This document shows, in pieces, positions 48,492 through 58,873 of a DNA stretch of 64,000 nt. Every line of letters begins with the position of its first letter. The first letter of the stretch is position 1. The DNA is from Lenzites betulinus (lineage: Eukaryota > Basidiomycota > Agaricomycetes > Polyporales > Polyporaceae). The translations under genes and the position numbers were made by a program. The stretch spans positions 62,001 to 126,000 of the forward strand of contig JABYQU010000026.1 of the NCBI GenBank assembly GCA_022264855.1, written 5' to 3'. The notes beneath the pieces are model-generated. The model saw nothing but the letters and a program-made list of their open reading frames with translations. It was not told the DNA's origin and did not search any database.

Positions 48492-48798
48492 ATCAGAACG
48501 ATGTTTCGAAACGCAAGGCCGGGGCGTTTGATTCTGAATTTGAAAGCATCTCCTGTGGGTATTTATACTCCCCGTGTGGCTGAGCGGCCGAGTCAAAACG
48601 AAATTTGGACCACATTGACGTGCCAAGCAGATAGAACGGCCAATAACACATCGGGCTCAGATTAGAACAATTTTCCCATTGTGCCTGCGACCAGGTCGAG
48701 GATATCATACACCTCCGTTCATACGCGTTCGTGTCGTTTCCAAGCTCCTGTTACAATTCTCTTCTGGTTCTTGCTGTAGACGACTTGCATGAAGGTGT
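48492..48798. promoter_or_regulatory. Upstream region of AKR1 copy 2
   Basis: Duplicate of 36871-37177, with the same TATAAATA-type element on the minus strand. Confidence 0.5.
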
Positions 48799-50133
48799 TC
48801 AAGGTGCATCGACGGGGTTCCAGGTGACGGCACCATCCTTGCCGCGGTCCAGTGCGTCAATGGCAGCCACGTCTTCCGCACTGATCTCGAAATCAAAGAC
48901 CTCGGCGTTGGAGACGACACGCGTGGGCTGAGACGATTTCGGGAGTGGGATGAAACTAGAGAAACGATTTAGATTGAGCGTTTCTTACTTCACAGTTCAG
49001 AATGTTTTGCAGATGCTTACCCGCGTTGTAGTGACCAGCGCACGAGCAGCTGCGCCGGGTCTTTATTGTACTGTGGTTAAGAAAGTTGAGCACATCAACT
49101 TCCCGGATGAGACGCGGCCACCGACCTTCTTCCCGATATCGACGATCGTGTCGTTCCACTTTCCGCGAATCAGCGGCGTGTACGCTTCAACGATGATCTT
49201 ATGCTTGTTGCAGTATTCCACGATCTCCTTCTGCTGACAGAAGGGATGAAGCTGTGCGTGTGTTCAGTCCGTGCTCTTTGTACGAGGATGCACCGCACGT
49301 ACCTCGACCTGGTTGACAGAGGGCGTCTCAAGCCCCGCTTCGCGGATCTCCTCCAAATGCTTAGGGCCGCTATAAGACGATATTTAGTTTGGAGCACAGT
49401 TGGTCGCCAGCGATCATTTCAAGAGGCCACATACTAGTTGGATACACCGATCGTGTGGACCTTTCCCTGCTTCTTCGCCTCAATCAACGCATTCCAGGTC
49501 TCTAAGCGGCGCTCCTTGTCGGACAATGGCGAGTGGATGAGCATCAGATCGATGTATTCTGCAGTGAGTGGATATATGCGCCCAAATCGCATGTAAGGTG
49601 AGTAGATAATCATGGGGAACCCATCGTAACACGCACCGAAGCCAAACTTCTTGAGCGAGTCGTCAATTGCAGCTGTCGCCTTGTCAAATCCGTGCTCGGG
49701 ATTGTTCACCTTCGAAGCTGGGTAACCGAGGATACTTGTCGTTTAGTAAGAAAAAGGGCGCTATGGGCAATGTACGCACTGATGAACACTTCCTCTCGAG
49801 CGATCCCGCTCTCTCTCACAGAGTTTCCGACCTGTTCCTCATTCCTGTACATGCGTGCAGAGTCGATATGCCTGTATACCTTTCAGAATACGAACAAAGA
49901 ACCCATACAGGACCAAGGTCTTACCTGTACCCGTGTTTCAGTGCCGCGAGGCACGCCGGGCTGCAGTCGTCATTCTGGTACACTCCCAGCCCTACAACCG
50001 GCAGGTCGTAGCCTGTGCAAACAAACACGTCAACTAATACGCACGAAGTAGAACGGTCCGAAGCGAGACGCTGCGCACCAGAAGATAGTTTGACGGTGCT
50101 ATGGATCGTGAGCGTGAGCTTGGACTCAGGCAT
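48799..50133 (-). CDS. Aldo/keto reductase, duplicate of AKR2
   Basis: Copy of 37178-38512 (ATG at 50133), with all splice junctions and the catalytic Asp, Tyr, Lys and His retained. The only differences noticed lie inside an intron (near 49562 and 49604). The promoter copy extends about 168 bp upstream before homology ends at 50301, so its distal upstream sequence is unrelated to that of copy 1, which abuts the GC-rich unit. Confidence 0.85.
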
Positions 50134-50301
50134 TCTTGATGCTGGCGCGAGATGGTGGTCGGTGAGAGACCGCGGTTTGGGCGCGGGCTTCCGCCTTTAT
50201 ATAACGTGCCCAGGGCCTGAGATTAATAAAACAACTTGGTCTCAGGCCCGCCATATCCGATATTGACAGAGTTCAGAAATGCCCGATGACAACATGCCTG
50301 T

Positions 50302-50992
50302 GGCGGTTCTCTATCTTATCTTATCTCTTCTAAACACCTATACCCCAAGTTTTGAACGTTCTCGCGAAATCTCATAAGTACCCGCCGCTCGGCATGTGCA
50401 GCGTCGGAGGCCGTGTGTGGTCCGTTGGCGATATGCTGTTCATGATCTTGAAAGAGTATCATACCCCGGGCCGCCTTAAAGGATCTCGCGCGAAGGCAGA
50501 AAGTTCAGTCGTTGATACGATACACGAAGACCTCAAAGGGAACTTCAGCATAAGAACCAGGAGTCGGATGGTTAGTATTCCTACCGCTAGAGACATTGCG
50601 GCAAGTGGTCGACGCGGGAAGTAGTGGAAAAGGCGCGCCGGGGTGGGGGCATCGTGAGGGCAATACACGATCCTTGCATACCAGTCTATGAGATCACCGA
50701 ATTCAAGTGAGTCGACGTTTCAGCATATCCTAAGGCGACCTGTAGCTCACCAAATCTCTCAGTCCGCTCAAATAGCAAACACATATGTTCATATCTCCTT
50801 AAGGGTTCCCATTGGGCGGCAACCTAGTGCGCGTCGCACCCAGTGAAGTCAAGTACGAGTCAACAATTCCACTGGCGTCATCGGGAGGGTAAAGAGCCTT
50901 CCGGTTACGCTTGCGCATCCGAATCTGCATCTGAAACGATTGTCTTACAAATATACTGGGACGATAGTACAACCTGATGAGACGGATTTGAT
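50302..50992. other. Intergenic, no supported gene
   Basis: A plus-strand frame at 50352-50624 (90 codons, MNVLAKSHKYPPLGMCSVGG onward) has no recognisable domain or splice extension. 50700-50992 is the 3' flank of the WDR83 gene. Confidence 0.5.
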
Positions 50993-52227
50993 CTAGTTCC
51001 TCCATACCTTCACCATCCCATCCGCGCTCGCAGTGATCAGCTCCCCAGCCTCGATGGGGTGGTGCTCGATCCAAGTGATGACTTTTTCGTGAACCTTTGG
51101 GGGTGGGTTCGGTTGTAGAGGCGCCGCCTGCAAACCAAGAAGGTGGTAGCGCAAGACGCCGAACGTGAGTAATAAAGGTAACCAGAATGGAGCTGGGCAC
51201 GCACATCTACCAAGTCCCAAGCCCACACTTTCCCTTCTTCATCCCCGCACACGACACTGGCTTCCCCATGCGCGAAGCACGCACGAATGCGGTACGAGGA
51301 ACTCGCATGGCCCGTGAAGTCATTCAGCATTTTGCCGGTCGAGATGTCCATCAAGCGGATATGCCCGTCGATCGTGGATGCGAGGTATGTTTGGTTGTCT
51401 TGCGAGGGCACGACTGCCGTGACGGGGTCTGCAGAGCGCAGGCTGAGATGCATGAAGAGCAGGCGGGACGGGGAATACGCACTGCCAAAGAAGTCTGTGC
51501 GCAATTCGCCCATGCGCAGGTCGTACGTCCGGACGTATCCGTCAACGGACCCAGTGGTGATGTAGGACCGCCCGATGTGGATAGCTTGGACAGAATCCCG
51601 CGCTTCTTCCAGAATCTGGATAGGTTGCCGGTTCTGCGACCTGGTACCCCGTACCGCGCGTCAGTGCACCACTCCGCAAGATCAAGAAACCCCAACTTAC
51701 TTCAAGTCCCACAGCCTGACCGTTGAATCATAGGACCCTCGAACCAGCTGAGCATCTCAGGGCCTCCCTCCACACAACACGCAAGACCAGACTTACCACT
51801 CGCCAGTACGCTCGCGTCCTCGTTGAACTCAACTGTGAATATCTTGCCCATATGCCCCGGGATACGCCGAATCGTCTGCCCAGTGATCACGTCCCACAAG
51901 AACACTTGACGATCTCCGCCCGAAGACGCGAACCGGCTGTTGTCATGCGCTCTGTGTTCAGTGGTCAGTGGAACATTCCCGGGGGCGCTGAAGCTCAAGA
52001 GAGGCTTACACCGTGATTGAGAGCACTTCGTAGCCATGGGCAGCATACGTCTTGATCTCGGTGCCCAGCTCAGGATTCCAAAGGCGCACGACGCGGTCCT
52101 GTCCACCGGAAAGGACGTATTTAGCGGTACCCTTTGCGTAGCGCGCCACATGCACCGGTCCTTTACTGTTTCCGAGTGTTTTGTGCAGCTTTCGAGGCGT
52201 TGAGATCGGGCCGCGCGAGGGTGCCAT
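50993..52227 (-). CDS. WDR83: WD40 protein, orthologue of WDR83/MORG1
   Basis: ATG at 52227 (MAPSRGPISTPRKLHKTLGN), stop TAG at 50993-50995. Exon 1 is 52010-52227, exon 2 51797-51951, followed by at least three more short introns. Successive WD repeats are visible: YVLSGGQDRVVRLWNPELG, then YAAHGYEVLSITVAHDNSRF, FASSGGDRQVFLWDVITGQT, GHMGKIFTVEFNEDASVLAS, SYDSTVRLWDLK, ITTGSVDGYVRTYDLRMGEL, YLASTIDGHIRLMDISTGKM, VVCGDEEGKVWAWDLVD and ELITASADGMVKVWRN. The order and wording (RTYDLRMG, AHGYEVL, GKVWAWDLV) match the single-copy eukaryotic family of MAPK organiser 1, which is also found with spliceosomes. The length of about 310 aa is normal. It appears intact and is the only gene in the 46-59 kb interval not present twice in the window. 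Confidence 0.85.
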
Positions 52228-52871
52228 AGTATATTACGATGCAACAGCTTAGCAGAAGTGGAGGCTTGGGACAAGTAAGGTGCTTGAGCGTCTCGGATGA
52301 GGGTGGAATGATCGAGTTTTAGCGCCAGCACTCCCAGCCATAATTGGCAGGTGTAGTGGTATGAATATGCAAGTTGTCGGACGCCCGTCCAGACACGTCC
52401 TCCGGCCGAGTTCAGCACGCCCGGAGTGCATGAGGTCCAGCTCAAAGGGGTTATACCTCAAGATGAGGGTGCGACAGGGGATCCAGAGGAGCCGATGCGA
52501 TTACTTGGGGCCCGGGGTCGACGCACCCTGACCCGTCACTGCGGCCTGACGCAGGTACGATGTCGCATCGTGGCTGCAGCCATGTTCAAGTGAGATGAGT
52601 GTTCATGACAATCACAGTGACTTGGATCCACAACGGCGGGCGCACTGCGAGTCTGACTGCGTCCGGCTCCTGACTAGTAGGCCTGAGACCTGTCATAATA
52701 GTGGTGCCCGAGGGTGAACAAATCACGCGCTGTACGTGCGACTCCCGGGACTACTCGAACACCAAATTATCTTCAACACTGTAGTGGGGCTGGTTATAGT
52801 TATGAGTATCAGTAGATGAGCTCGCGACATAGTCACATACCCGTGCGCAAGCTCACGTGGGCTCATGCCAC
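52228..52871. other. Intergenic between WDR83 and the right inverted arm
   Basis: About 640 bp without a supported gene. It contains the divergent upstream region of WDR83. Confidence 0.5.
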
Positions 52872-53069
52872 CATCGTTGAGCGGCAAATGCCGGTCTAGC
52901 GCTCGGCACATGCCGACCCTAGATCTATCTGGATCCAAGCGCTCATTCCGAAGCGGCCCGGACTTGCTCCTGCTCACTCTACCTTGTCTGTTTTGCTTTC
53001 TTGCGATCTTTGGCTCTTCCTCCTCGAAGGTGGCTCTATAGACTGTAATTTAAGATTCGCTTCAGTCTA

Positions 53070-53925
53070 ATGTTTCAAGCCTGTCTAAGAAACACATTGA
53101 ATCTCCGCTACCACACTAGCAATGCTCGAAGCTTACCACTACTCGCGACGTCTCGCGCCTCTCGCCCACTGCGCACGCCGTGTATCGCACGAGTAACCGT
53201 TTCGTCAGGCCCGAGCAGAGCTGCATCTACAAGCGCAAACCCATACCCATTCCCCAAGAACACCCATCCAACACCTCACCAAATCTTCCACCTTCCTCGG
53301 AGTGCGACACGCGCAGACGTGAAAGCCCGGTGTGCGTCCGTTCTGTTGTCCCCCAATTGTGGCCATGCGATATCTGACAATGTGCGAGAGCAGATTACGA
53401 CCTTGTTCGCATATACTATCCGGACTCGCCCGTTGCAAGTGCTGGAGGTATATCTCCTGAGGCGGCGCATGCCCGCTTCCAAGCCATTGCGTCTGCGTAT
53501 GCTGTCCTCTCCGGGAAGAAAACTGCGTCTTCGGTGGACGGCATGAGCGCGGAAGAAGGCTCAAGTTCTGGCCCGCGAGCATCCTACCATGATTTGAGCA
53601 CCGCAATGTGGAGAGCAAGACAGATGAAGCGGGCGGAGATGAACGTCGGCCTGGACGACCGGTGGAAGGAGCGCATCATGCTTGGTGCAGTCGTTCTGGT
53701 GCGTTACGGCACACTGCGATGAATACTCTCGATCTAACCAAAACGGCGGAAAAGACGGTTGCTCTGTTCGTCTTTCAGACCTACACCACTCGCGCACGAG
53801 CGCTCTCAGAGAGCAAGAATACTCGCAGAAGCATTACGCGCGCCGAAACATCGGCATCACTTGATGACATCGAAGCACGGAAACTCTCCATAGACAAGGA
53901 CTCGCCTTCAATATCTACATCATAG
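53070..53925 (+). CDS. J-domain protein copy with altered HPD motif
   Basis: Exons 53070-53331, 53394-53698 and 53755-53925 give 738 nt, 245 aa, collinear with 28414-29269. The presequence-like N-terminus and the membrane segment (LGAVVLTVALFVFQTY) are unchanged. The codon at 53417-53419 is TAT where the left copy has CAT, so the J-domain reads YYPD instead of YHPD (His96 to Tyr). The HPD histidine is required for Hsp70 stimulation throughout the family, so this copy is predicted to be expressed but unable to activate its chaperone partner. A sequencing or assembly error is the main alternative. Confidence 0.8.
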
Positions 53926-54236
53926 TCATAAGCCTATCCCGAAGAATAGTGTTCAAAACCGCACTTGCCCTCATATTCCCGCCGATCTGGCGTATATAAA
54001 TGAACATTAAGATTCAAATCATTGCTATCGGCTTAGCACTGTGAAGACGCATACGGCGGAGTCATATTCCCTGTGCATAGTTGCCCCAATGTCCTTAATG
54101 TACGCATAATCCCATATCGATTCAGGATGTACTAGCTGACAAGGACATCATAGACCATGTGCGTAAACAGCACGAAACATCCCAAGATGCCATAGCAAGA
54201 CGTAGCAGTGTCTCCAGCATATGAATACCAGATATT
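53926..54236. other. Convergent intergenic of J-protein copy and gene F
   Basis: Inverted copy of 28103-28413; no gene seen. Confidence 0.6.
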
Positions 54237-55478
54237 TCAAGCTGCAGAGATATTTGTCAGCGGCAGACTAGTGACGATGCGACGAAGAACGCTCACCAGC
54301 AGTCTCGGGAGCCTCAAAGGTGAGCTTCTTGTACGCCGCACCGGTCCATCCGGGGATAATGCTCAAGAACGCGTTAGGGGTCTCAGTCTTTTCCGCCCCC
54401 GTAGCATCCTCGTAGTCTTCTTCGAGGGCCAGACGCACCACGACGGCGCTGTGCTCCGTCGAGACCCCCCACTGCTCCAGCCCGGACGGGCGCGCCCCCT
54501 TTGCGTAGTCGGCGAAGGCCTGCGGGACACCAGCCTCCACATCCGCCTCGCTGAACTCGACGGTAGCCTTGAAGGCGGTGTCGGTGTAGCCTATAAGGCT
54601 GCGGTCGTTGATGAAGCTTGCCATCTTGCGCAAGAGCGGCTGGCTCGGCTTCTCGGCTGCGAAGAGGTTGGTCTGGGGGTCGTAGGTCGCTGCGAGGCGG
54701 AGCTGGTGGTCGAGGAGCCACGCGCCGCCTGCGTACGAGACCGAGCGGGTGGCTTTCCCGCCCGTGAACTCGACCTTGGGAAACGCGCTAGGTGAGCTAA
54801 TGTAGCCTTAACGCTGCAAGAACGGCCTGCTTACCTCCATTGTGTTCGAGATGGCGCTGGTGATGATCGTGCTGGTAACGTGCGTAGTGTCAAACCAGAC
54901 GAGGACGCTCTCGACGGGCGTGAGGTCGATCTTGCCAGTGACCAGTTTCTCTGGGCTGACGAAGATGGGCGAGAACTTGCCCCCGAGGTAGCCTCTGACG
55001 CCGATGTTCATCGCCATGTACTGGTTGATGACGGAGAAGGTGCCGGATGTGTTCGGCGTGCCCTTCGCGTTGCCCATGTTTCCCACTTTGTCAAGCAAGC
55101 AGCTTTGACCTACGCGGAGAGCGATCGGTGAGCACCCGGTATGTATCGTCGACTCGGATAATGAACGGTGTCTTACCATACTTGATCTCAGGGGTATCGG
55201 TAGACTCAGAGACAAGGGCGCCATCTTCGAAGGTCTCCGTCGCAAAGACCTCGTACCTGCTGGTCCACTTGAACTGGTTGTGGGCGAGGAAGCTATAGGT
55301 ATCCGTCAGACAGGCGGAGGAGTAGGGCTAGGGAAATCGTGAGCACCAACCTGCCTCCCTTCCAGACCGTGTTGTACTTGTTGTTGACCTTCTTCGCGAT
55401 GCAGAGCTTGTAGCCAGCCGCTTTGAGGGTGGCCAGGTCGTTGGGGTTCACGTGGACGGAGAGATAGAAGTCGGACAT
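54237..55478 (-). CDS. Family member F (type 2, 333 aa), inverted copy of C
   Basis: Exons mirror those of C: 55351-55478, 55177-55292, 54835-55109, 54297-54774 and the 5-nt 54237-54241. I found no amino-acid difference from C in the long exon 4, nor in the N-module stretches compared. All splice sites are retained, as is the CATAAATA element (55554-55561) 76 bp upstream. It is divergent to gene G. See gene C for domains. Confidence 0.85.
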
Positions 55479-56675
55479 GGTGCTTGTGGAGGATAGGCGT
55501 TCGGGTGAGGAGTGCTGTGTTGGCGATGGTGGGTGGCTCCTCGACGCCCTGGTATTTATGCCATCCTGCGTCTCAAGGACTCTCTGACTTTGCCGTACGC
55601 AGTCCACCTGAGACGAAAAGTGCTACGGCGTATACAAGAACCGGTCGTGTACCCGCTGTCGCCCTTGTCCCTGGTGCAATACTCGGCATCCGTATGCACC
55701 GGGCTTCTAGGGTCGAGAAGTGTTGCACCAGTGGGACAGCGTGTCGCGGTTGCACGACGTCGAGCACGCTCGTAACACGAATGCGTCGTGCGCCGCAGGG
55801 AAGCGACAGCGGCCGTGTGTGCTCCCGGTGCTAATGGGTGGGTGAAGGAGCGTCGACGTTGTCTCGCCCATTCAGTCGCAGACGATGTTCCTCCAAGATG
55901 CTCATTATAGCACCGGACAGCGTTATCCCCGTTGTCATACGCGTAGGTGCCTCTCGAGCACTATGGCAGCCGAAGCTAAACGTCGAACAGCTGCCTTGTC
56001 TACTATGAAGCCAGGCACTGCAACTACGGCCGAGACTGTCGTAATTCTCAATAATAGGTACGGGCCCCAAGCGGCGCGGGACTATGGACATAGCGCCCTC
56101 TAGGTCCAAGCTGCACTCCACGGCCCGTGAGCGAACGCTACGCACGATCTAGCGTTTCAGAATGTCACAGAACACAACCTACTGTATAGCGGTCACTTGC
56201 CCGCGAAGACGAAGGCAAGAAGAAGGCACCTGCAGACGCTGAGGTCCGCATTTGACCCTCCCCCGGCACGGCGGTACGAAACACCTGTTGCCAAATTAGG
56301 ACCGCCTCGTATAGGGATCGCCCGATTTGGGTGCGCACTAGGAACGACGGAGAGCGCCACGGTGTCCTTCAATGCTAGCCCCATGTCACAGCCCTGGGAC
56401 CCATCTGTCTGTGGTGGCAGCCGCTTCTCGGCCCCGTCAGTGCGAATTCCAAATGAACAGACCGCCTCTTTGTGTACACCGGAGTCTGTCATGCGCGAAG
56501 CACCGAAGCACTTGTTCTCGAAGCGCGGCCACTGGCATGTGTGTCTGCACACCTGCTCGCGGGGCCCATGGAGAAAGCGTATAAAAGCCAGGTGCGCGAA
56601 CAGAGGAGGCCATCGTCTCTCATCCCCATCGCATCTGCACAAACCCCTCTGCACTGGACATCAGCAACTCTCAAC
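55479..56675. promoter_or_regulatory. Shared divergent promoter region of genes F and G
   Basis: Inverted copy of 25666-26860. TATA boxes are kept: CATAAATA on the minus strand (55554-55561) for F and TATAAAAG (56580-56587) for G. Confidence 0.65.
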
Positions 56676-58331
56676 ATGTCTGAATACAAACTGAACGTTC
56701 GCATCGACACTGCCGCGCTCCCGATTCTCATCAAGGCGGGATACAAGCTCTGCATTGCCAAGAAGGTCAACAACTCATACAGCGTCATCTGGCAAGGCGG
56801 CGAGTGAGTGCGCTTGTTGACTCTTGGGCGTGCTATTTCTGATGACGTACTCCCAGCGTCCTCTACAACAACGACTTCGCGTGGCAGACCAAGTTCGAGG
56901 TGTTTGGATCCGAGAAGTTCGAGTCCGGCGCACGTGTTCAAGCATCGACCAACGCGGAGGGCATCAAGTCGGGTACGTATCGGCGGTCCGCATTCCTTCA
57001 CTCCCGCCCAATGCTTATTCCCCTCCGTTTAGGCCAAACCGCGACTTTGGACCAGTACGGGGTCATGGGGCCTGCGGGCGGCCGCATTGACACGAGCGGC
57101 AAGCTCACTGTGCAGAACAACTACCGCCCGATCAACATCGGTCTGAACTCCTACCTGAACGGAAAGTACAGCCCTTTCTACGTCTCGCAGAACCCCTTCG
57201 TGCTCGGTTCGATCACCCTCCAGCCGATCGAGACTGTCATGGTTTGGTTCGCCACCGGGGTGACCTCGGGCACCATGATCCTTGCCGCATCGAGCGAGGC
57301 AGTTGAGGTACTGTCCATGTCGCTCTTTCGAGTGAATATTTGTCGGAGCTGACTTTGAGCTCCAATACATCATTAGGTTGATTTCACCAGAGTTCCCGGC
57401 CAAAGCCTGTTGTACAAGATCTCCGACAGCGGCGCCGGCGTCTGGATCCTCAACGGCGACCAACCTGTGTTGCCCATGACCTACAACTTCATCGAAAACA
57501 GCTTCTCCATCCCCGAGCCGGACGCCGCCACTCTCGCGCTCATCACCCAGTCTTTCAACGCCCCTGCGGGCGGGAGCGGCGCCCTCACGTGTGCCGTTCC
57601 TGTCGTGGCTGCGGTCGAGTTCGCCGAAGGAGATGCCGCTGCCACGTTCGCGGACTACCTGGTCGCTCACAAGCCGGATGGGTTTGCAGGCTGGGAAGTT
57701 TCGAGGACCGACAGTGCTGTCTCTGTCACCATGGAGGTCGAGCTCGCTGCGGATGAAGAAGCCTCCGTCCGCGCCGCGTCCGACAGGTACCTGGAGATCT
57801 TGTACGCATTCGGAGGGCCGAAGCCCGTGTTCAAGGCGCTCAGCCTGACCGTCAAGGGCCGTCTCGGTACGTCCCGCACCTCACATATGTATATACCTTG
57901 ACCGTACACTCAACGACTATTTGGTAGGCAACTCCCAGATGCAGCCGTCTGCTGAACCTGTTCCCGTCCCTGTGAACGGCATCAAGCAGAATGGCACACC
58001 TGCTGCTACCACCGGCACGGCGGTCGTTCACTTCGAGGACGAGGCGGCAGCCACCGTGTTCGCCGAGCAGCTCAATGATGCGACCTCTCCCGGGGCGACG
58101 TTCAAGGCCACTGCCCGCGGTCTCGCGGTGACTGTCAAACTCGAAGCCAAGGGGAGCAAGGACACCGCGGCCAAGCGCATCCGGCAGTCGTATGACGCTG
58201 CTGTCGCTGCATTCCAGAGCGTCCCTAACCACCCGGAGCCCGTCTACGTTGGCACTATCGTATGGGGTGAGTACGCTCTATACCTCTCCTGCGGGAAAGA
58301 CGCTTACACGCAATGCCTCTCTATAGACTAG
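56676..58331 (+). CDS. Family member G (type 1, 450 aa), inverted copy of B
   Basis: Exons 56676-56803, 56857-56972, 57033-57307, 57377-57866, 57928-58266 and 58327-58331, 1353 nt in frame. Sizes equal those of B except the last exon: the CAG codon of B is TAG here, so the protein ends ..VW-D, two residues earlier. The N-module is almost identical to B. In exon 4, between about 57615 and 57790, about 13 of 68 residues differ from B (for example AEGDAAATF, HKPDGFAGW, MEVELAADEEAS), several agreeing with gene E instead. Elsewhere differences are scattered. This points to a local conversion tract or to local change in one copy. Divergent partner is F; an F-box pseudogene follows on the same strand. 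Confidence 0.85.
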
Positions 58332-58873
58332 TTGTAGACATCAGCGGCCTGTGAGCGCCCGGCGCAACCTACCGCGGCGTACATGGGACAGGAGACTGAG
58401 CACCGAGTTCAAGTTTCGAAGAGTCATGTAATACGCGCTATGTCGGCTGTTCTTATGTGGCCCGGTCTATGTCTGCATCATTTTCTTAAGACTTCTCTTT
58501 GCTCCACAAGCCAATGATGTCTCGTGTGCAACAACAGGGTTGACTCCAGAGCCTTCGGGGCGACTACCTCACGTCCGCCGTGCTCGACGGCGGCAGCTCT
58601 GTCATCCCGTTCATCCTCGGTTTTGCCGTGTTTGGCGTCAGCGGAAACGCGGTTGCGCTCCTCAACTGGCGCATATCTCTATGCCATGGTGCAGCTCAGG
58701 CTGTGGGACGTTTACTGACGTTCCTTCACGGGTTCGCAATACCTCCGTCATCGGCCGTCCGCAGTGGTGCTCGAGAACAGACCGCAGCCGTGCCGTTAAG
58801 CATGCGGCGGCCTCTGCCGATAGCTTCTTATAGGGTAAATCAATACAGGTACGTTCCTCCTACCACAACCGCC
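58332..58873. other. Intergenic; outer end of right inverted arm
   Basis: The first 320 bp continue the inverted repeat with increasing divergence, and the remainder is upstream sequence of F-box iv. A plus frame at 58580-58870 runs into F-box iv but has no start-site support of its own. Confidence 0.5.

Larger units (their letters stand above)
46273..50301. repeat. 4.0-kb direct repeat, copy 2
   Basis: Partner of 34640-38679. Differences are few, for example one extra C near 50247, two intronic substitutions near 49562 and 49604, and GATGACAACATG against GATGACGGCATG close to the right end. Right of CATGCCTGT the sequence is unrelated to copy 1. Confidence 0.9.
52872..58650. repeat. Right arm of the 5.8-kb inverted repeat
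   Basis: Reverse complement of 23690-29477. It carries the J-domain gene copy, gene F (copy of C) and gene G (copy of B) in mirror order. It holds the inactivating or divergent differences: HPD to YPD in the J protein, an early stop in G, and a cluster of changes in exon 4 of G. The outer end runs into an F-box pseudogene, unlike the left arm. Confidence 0.9.
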
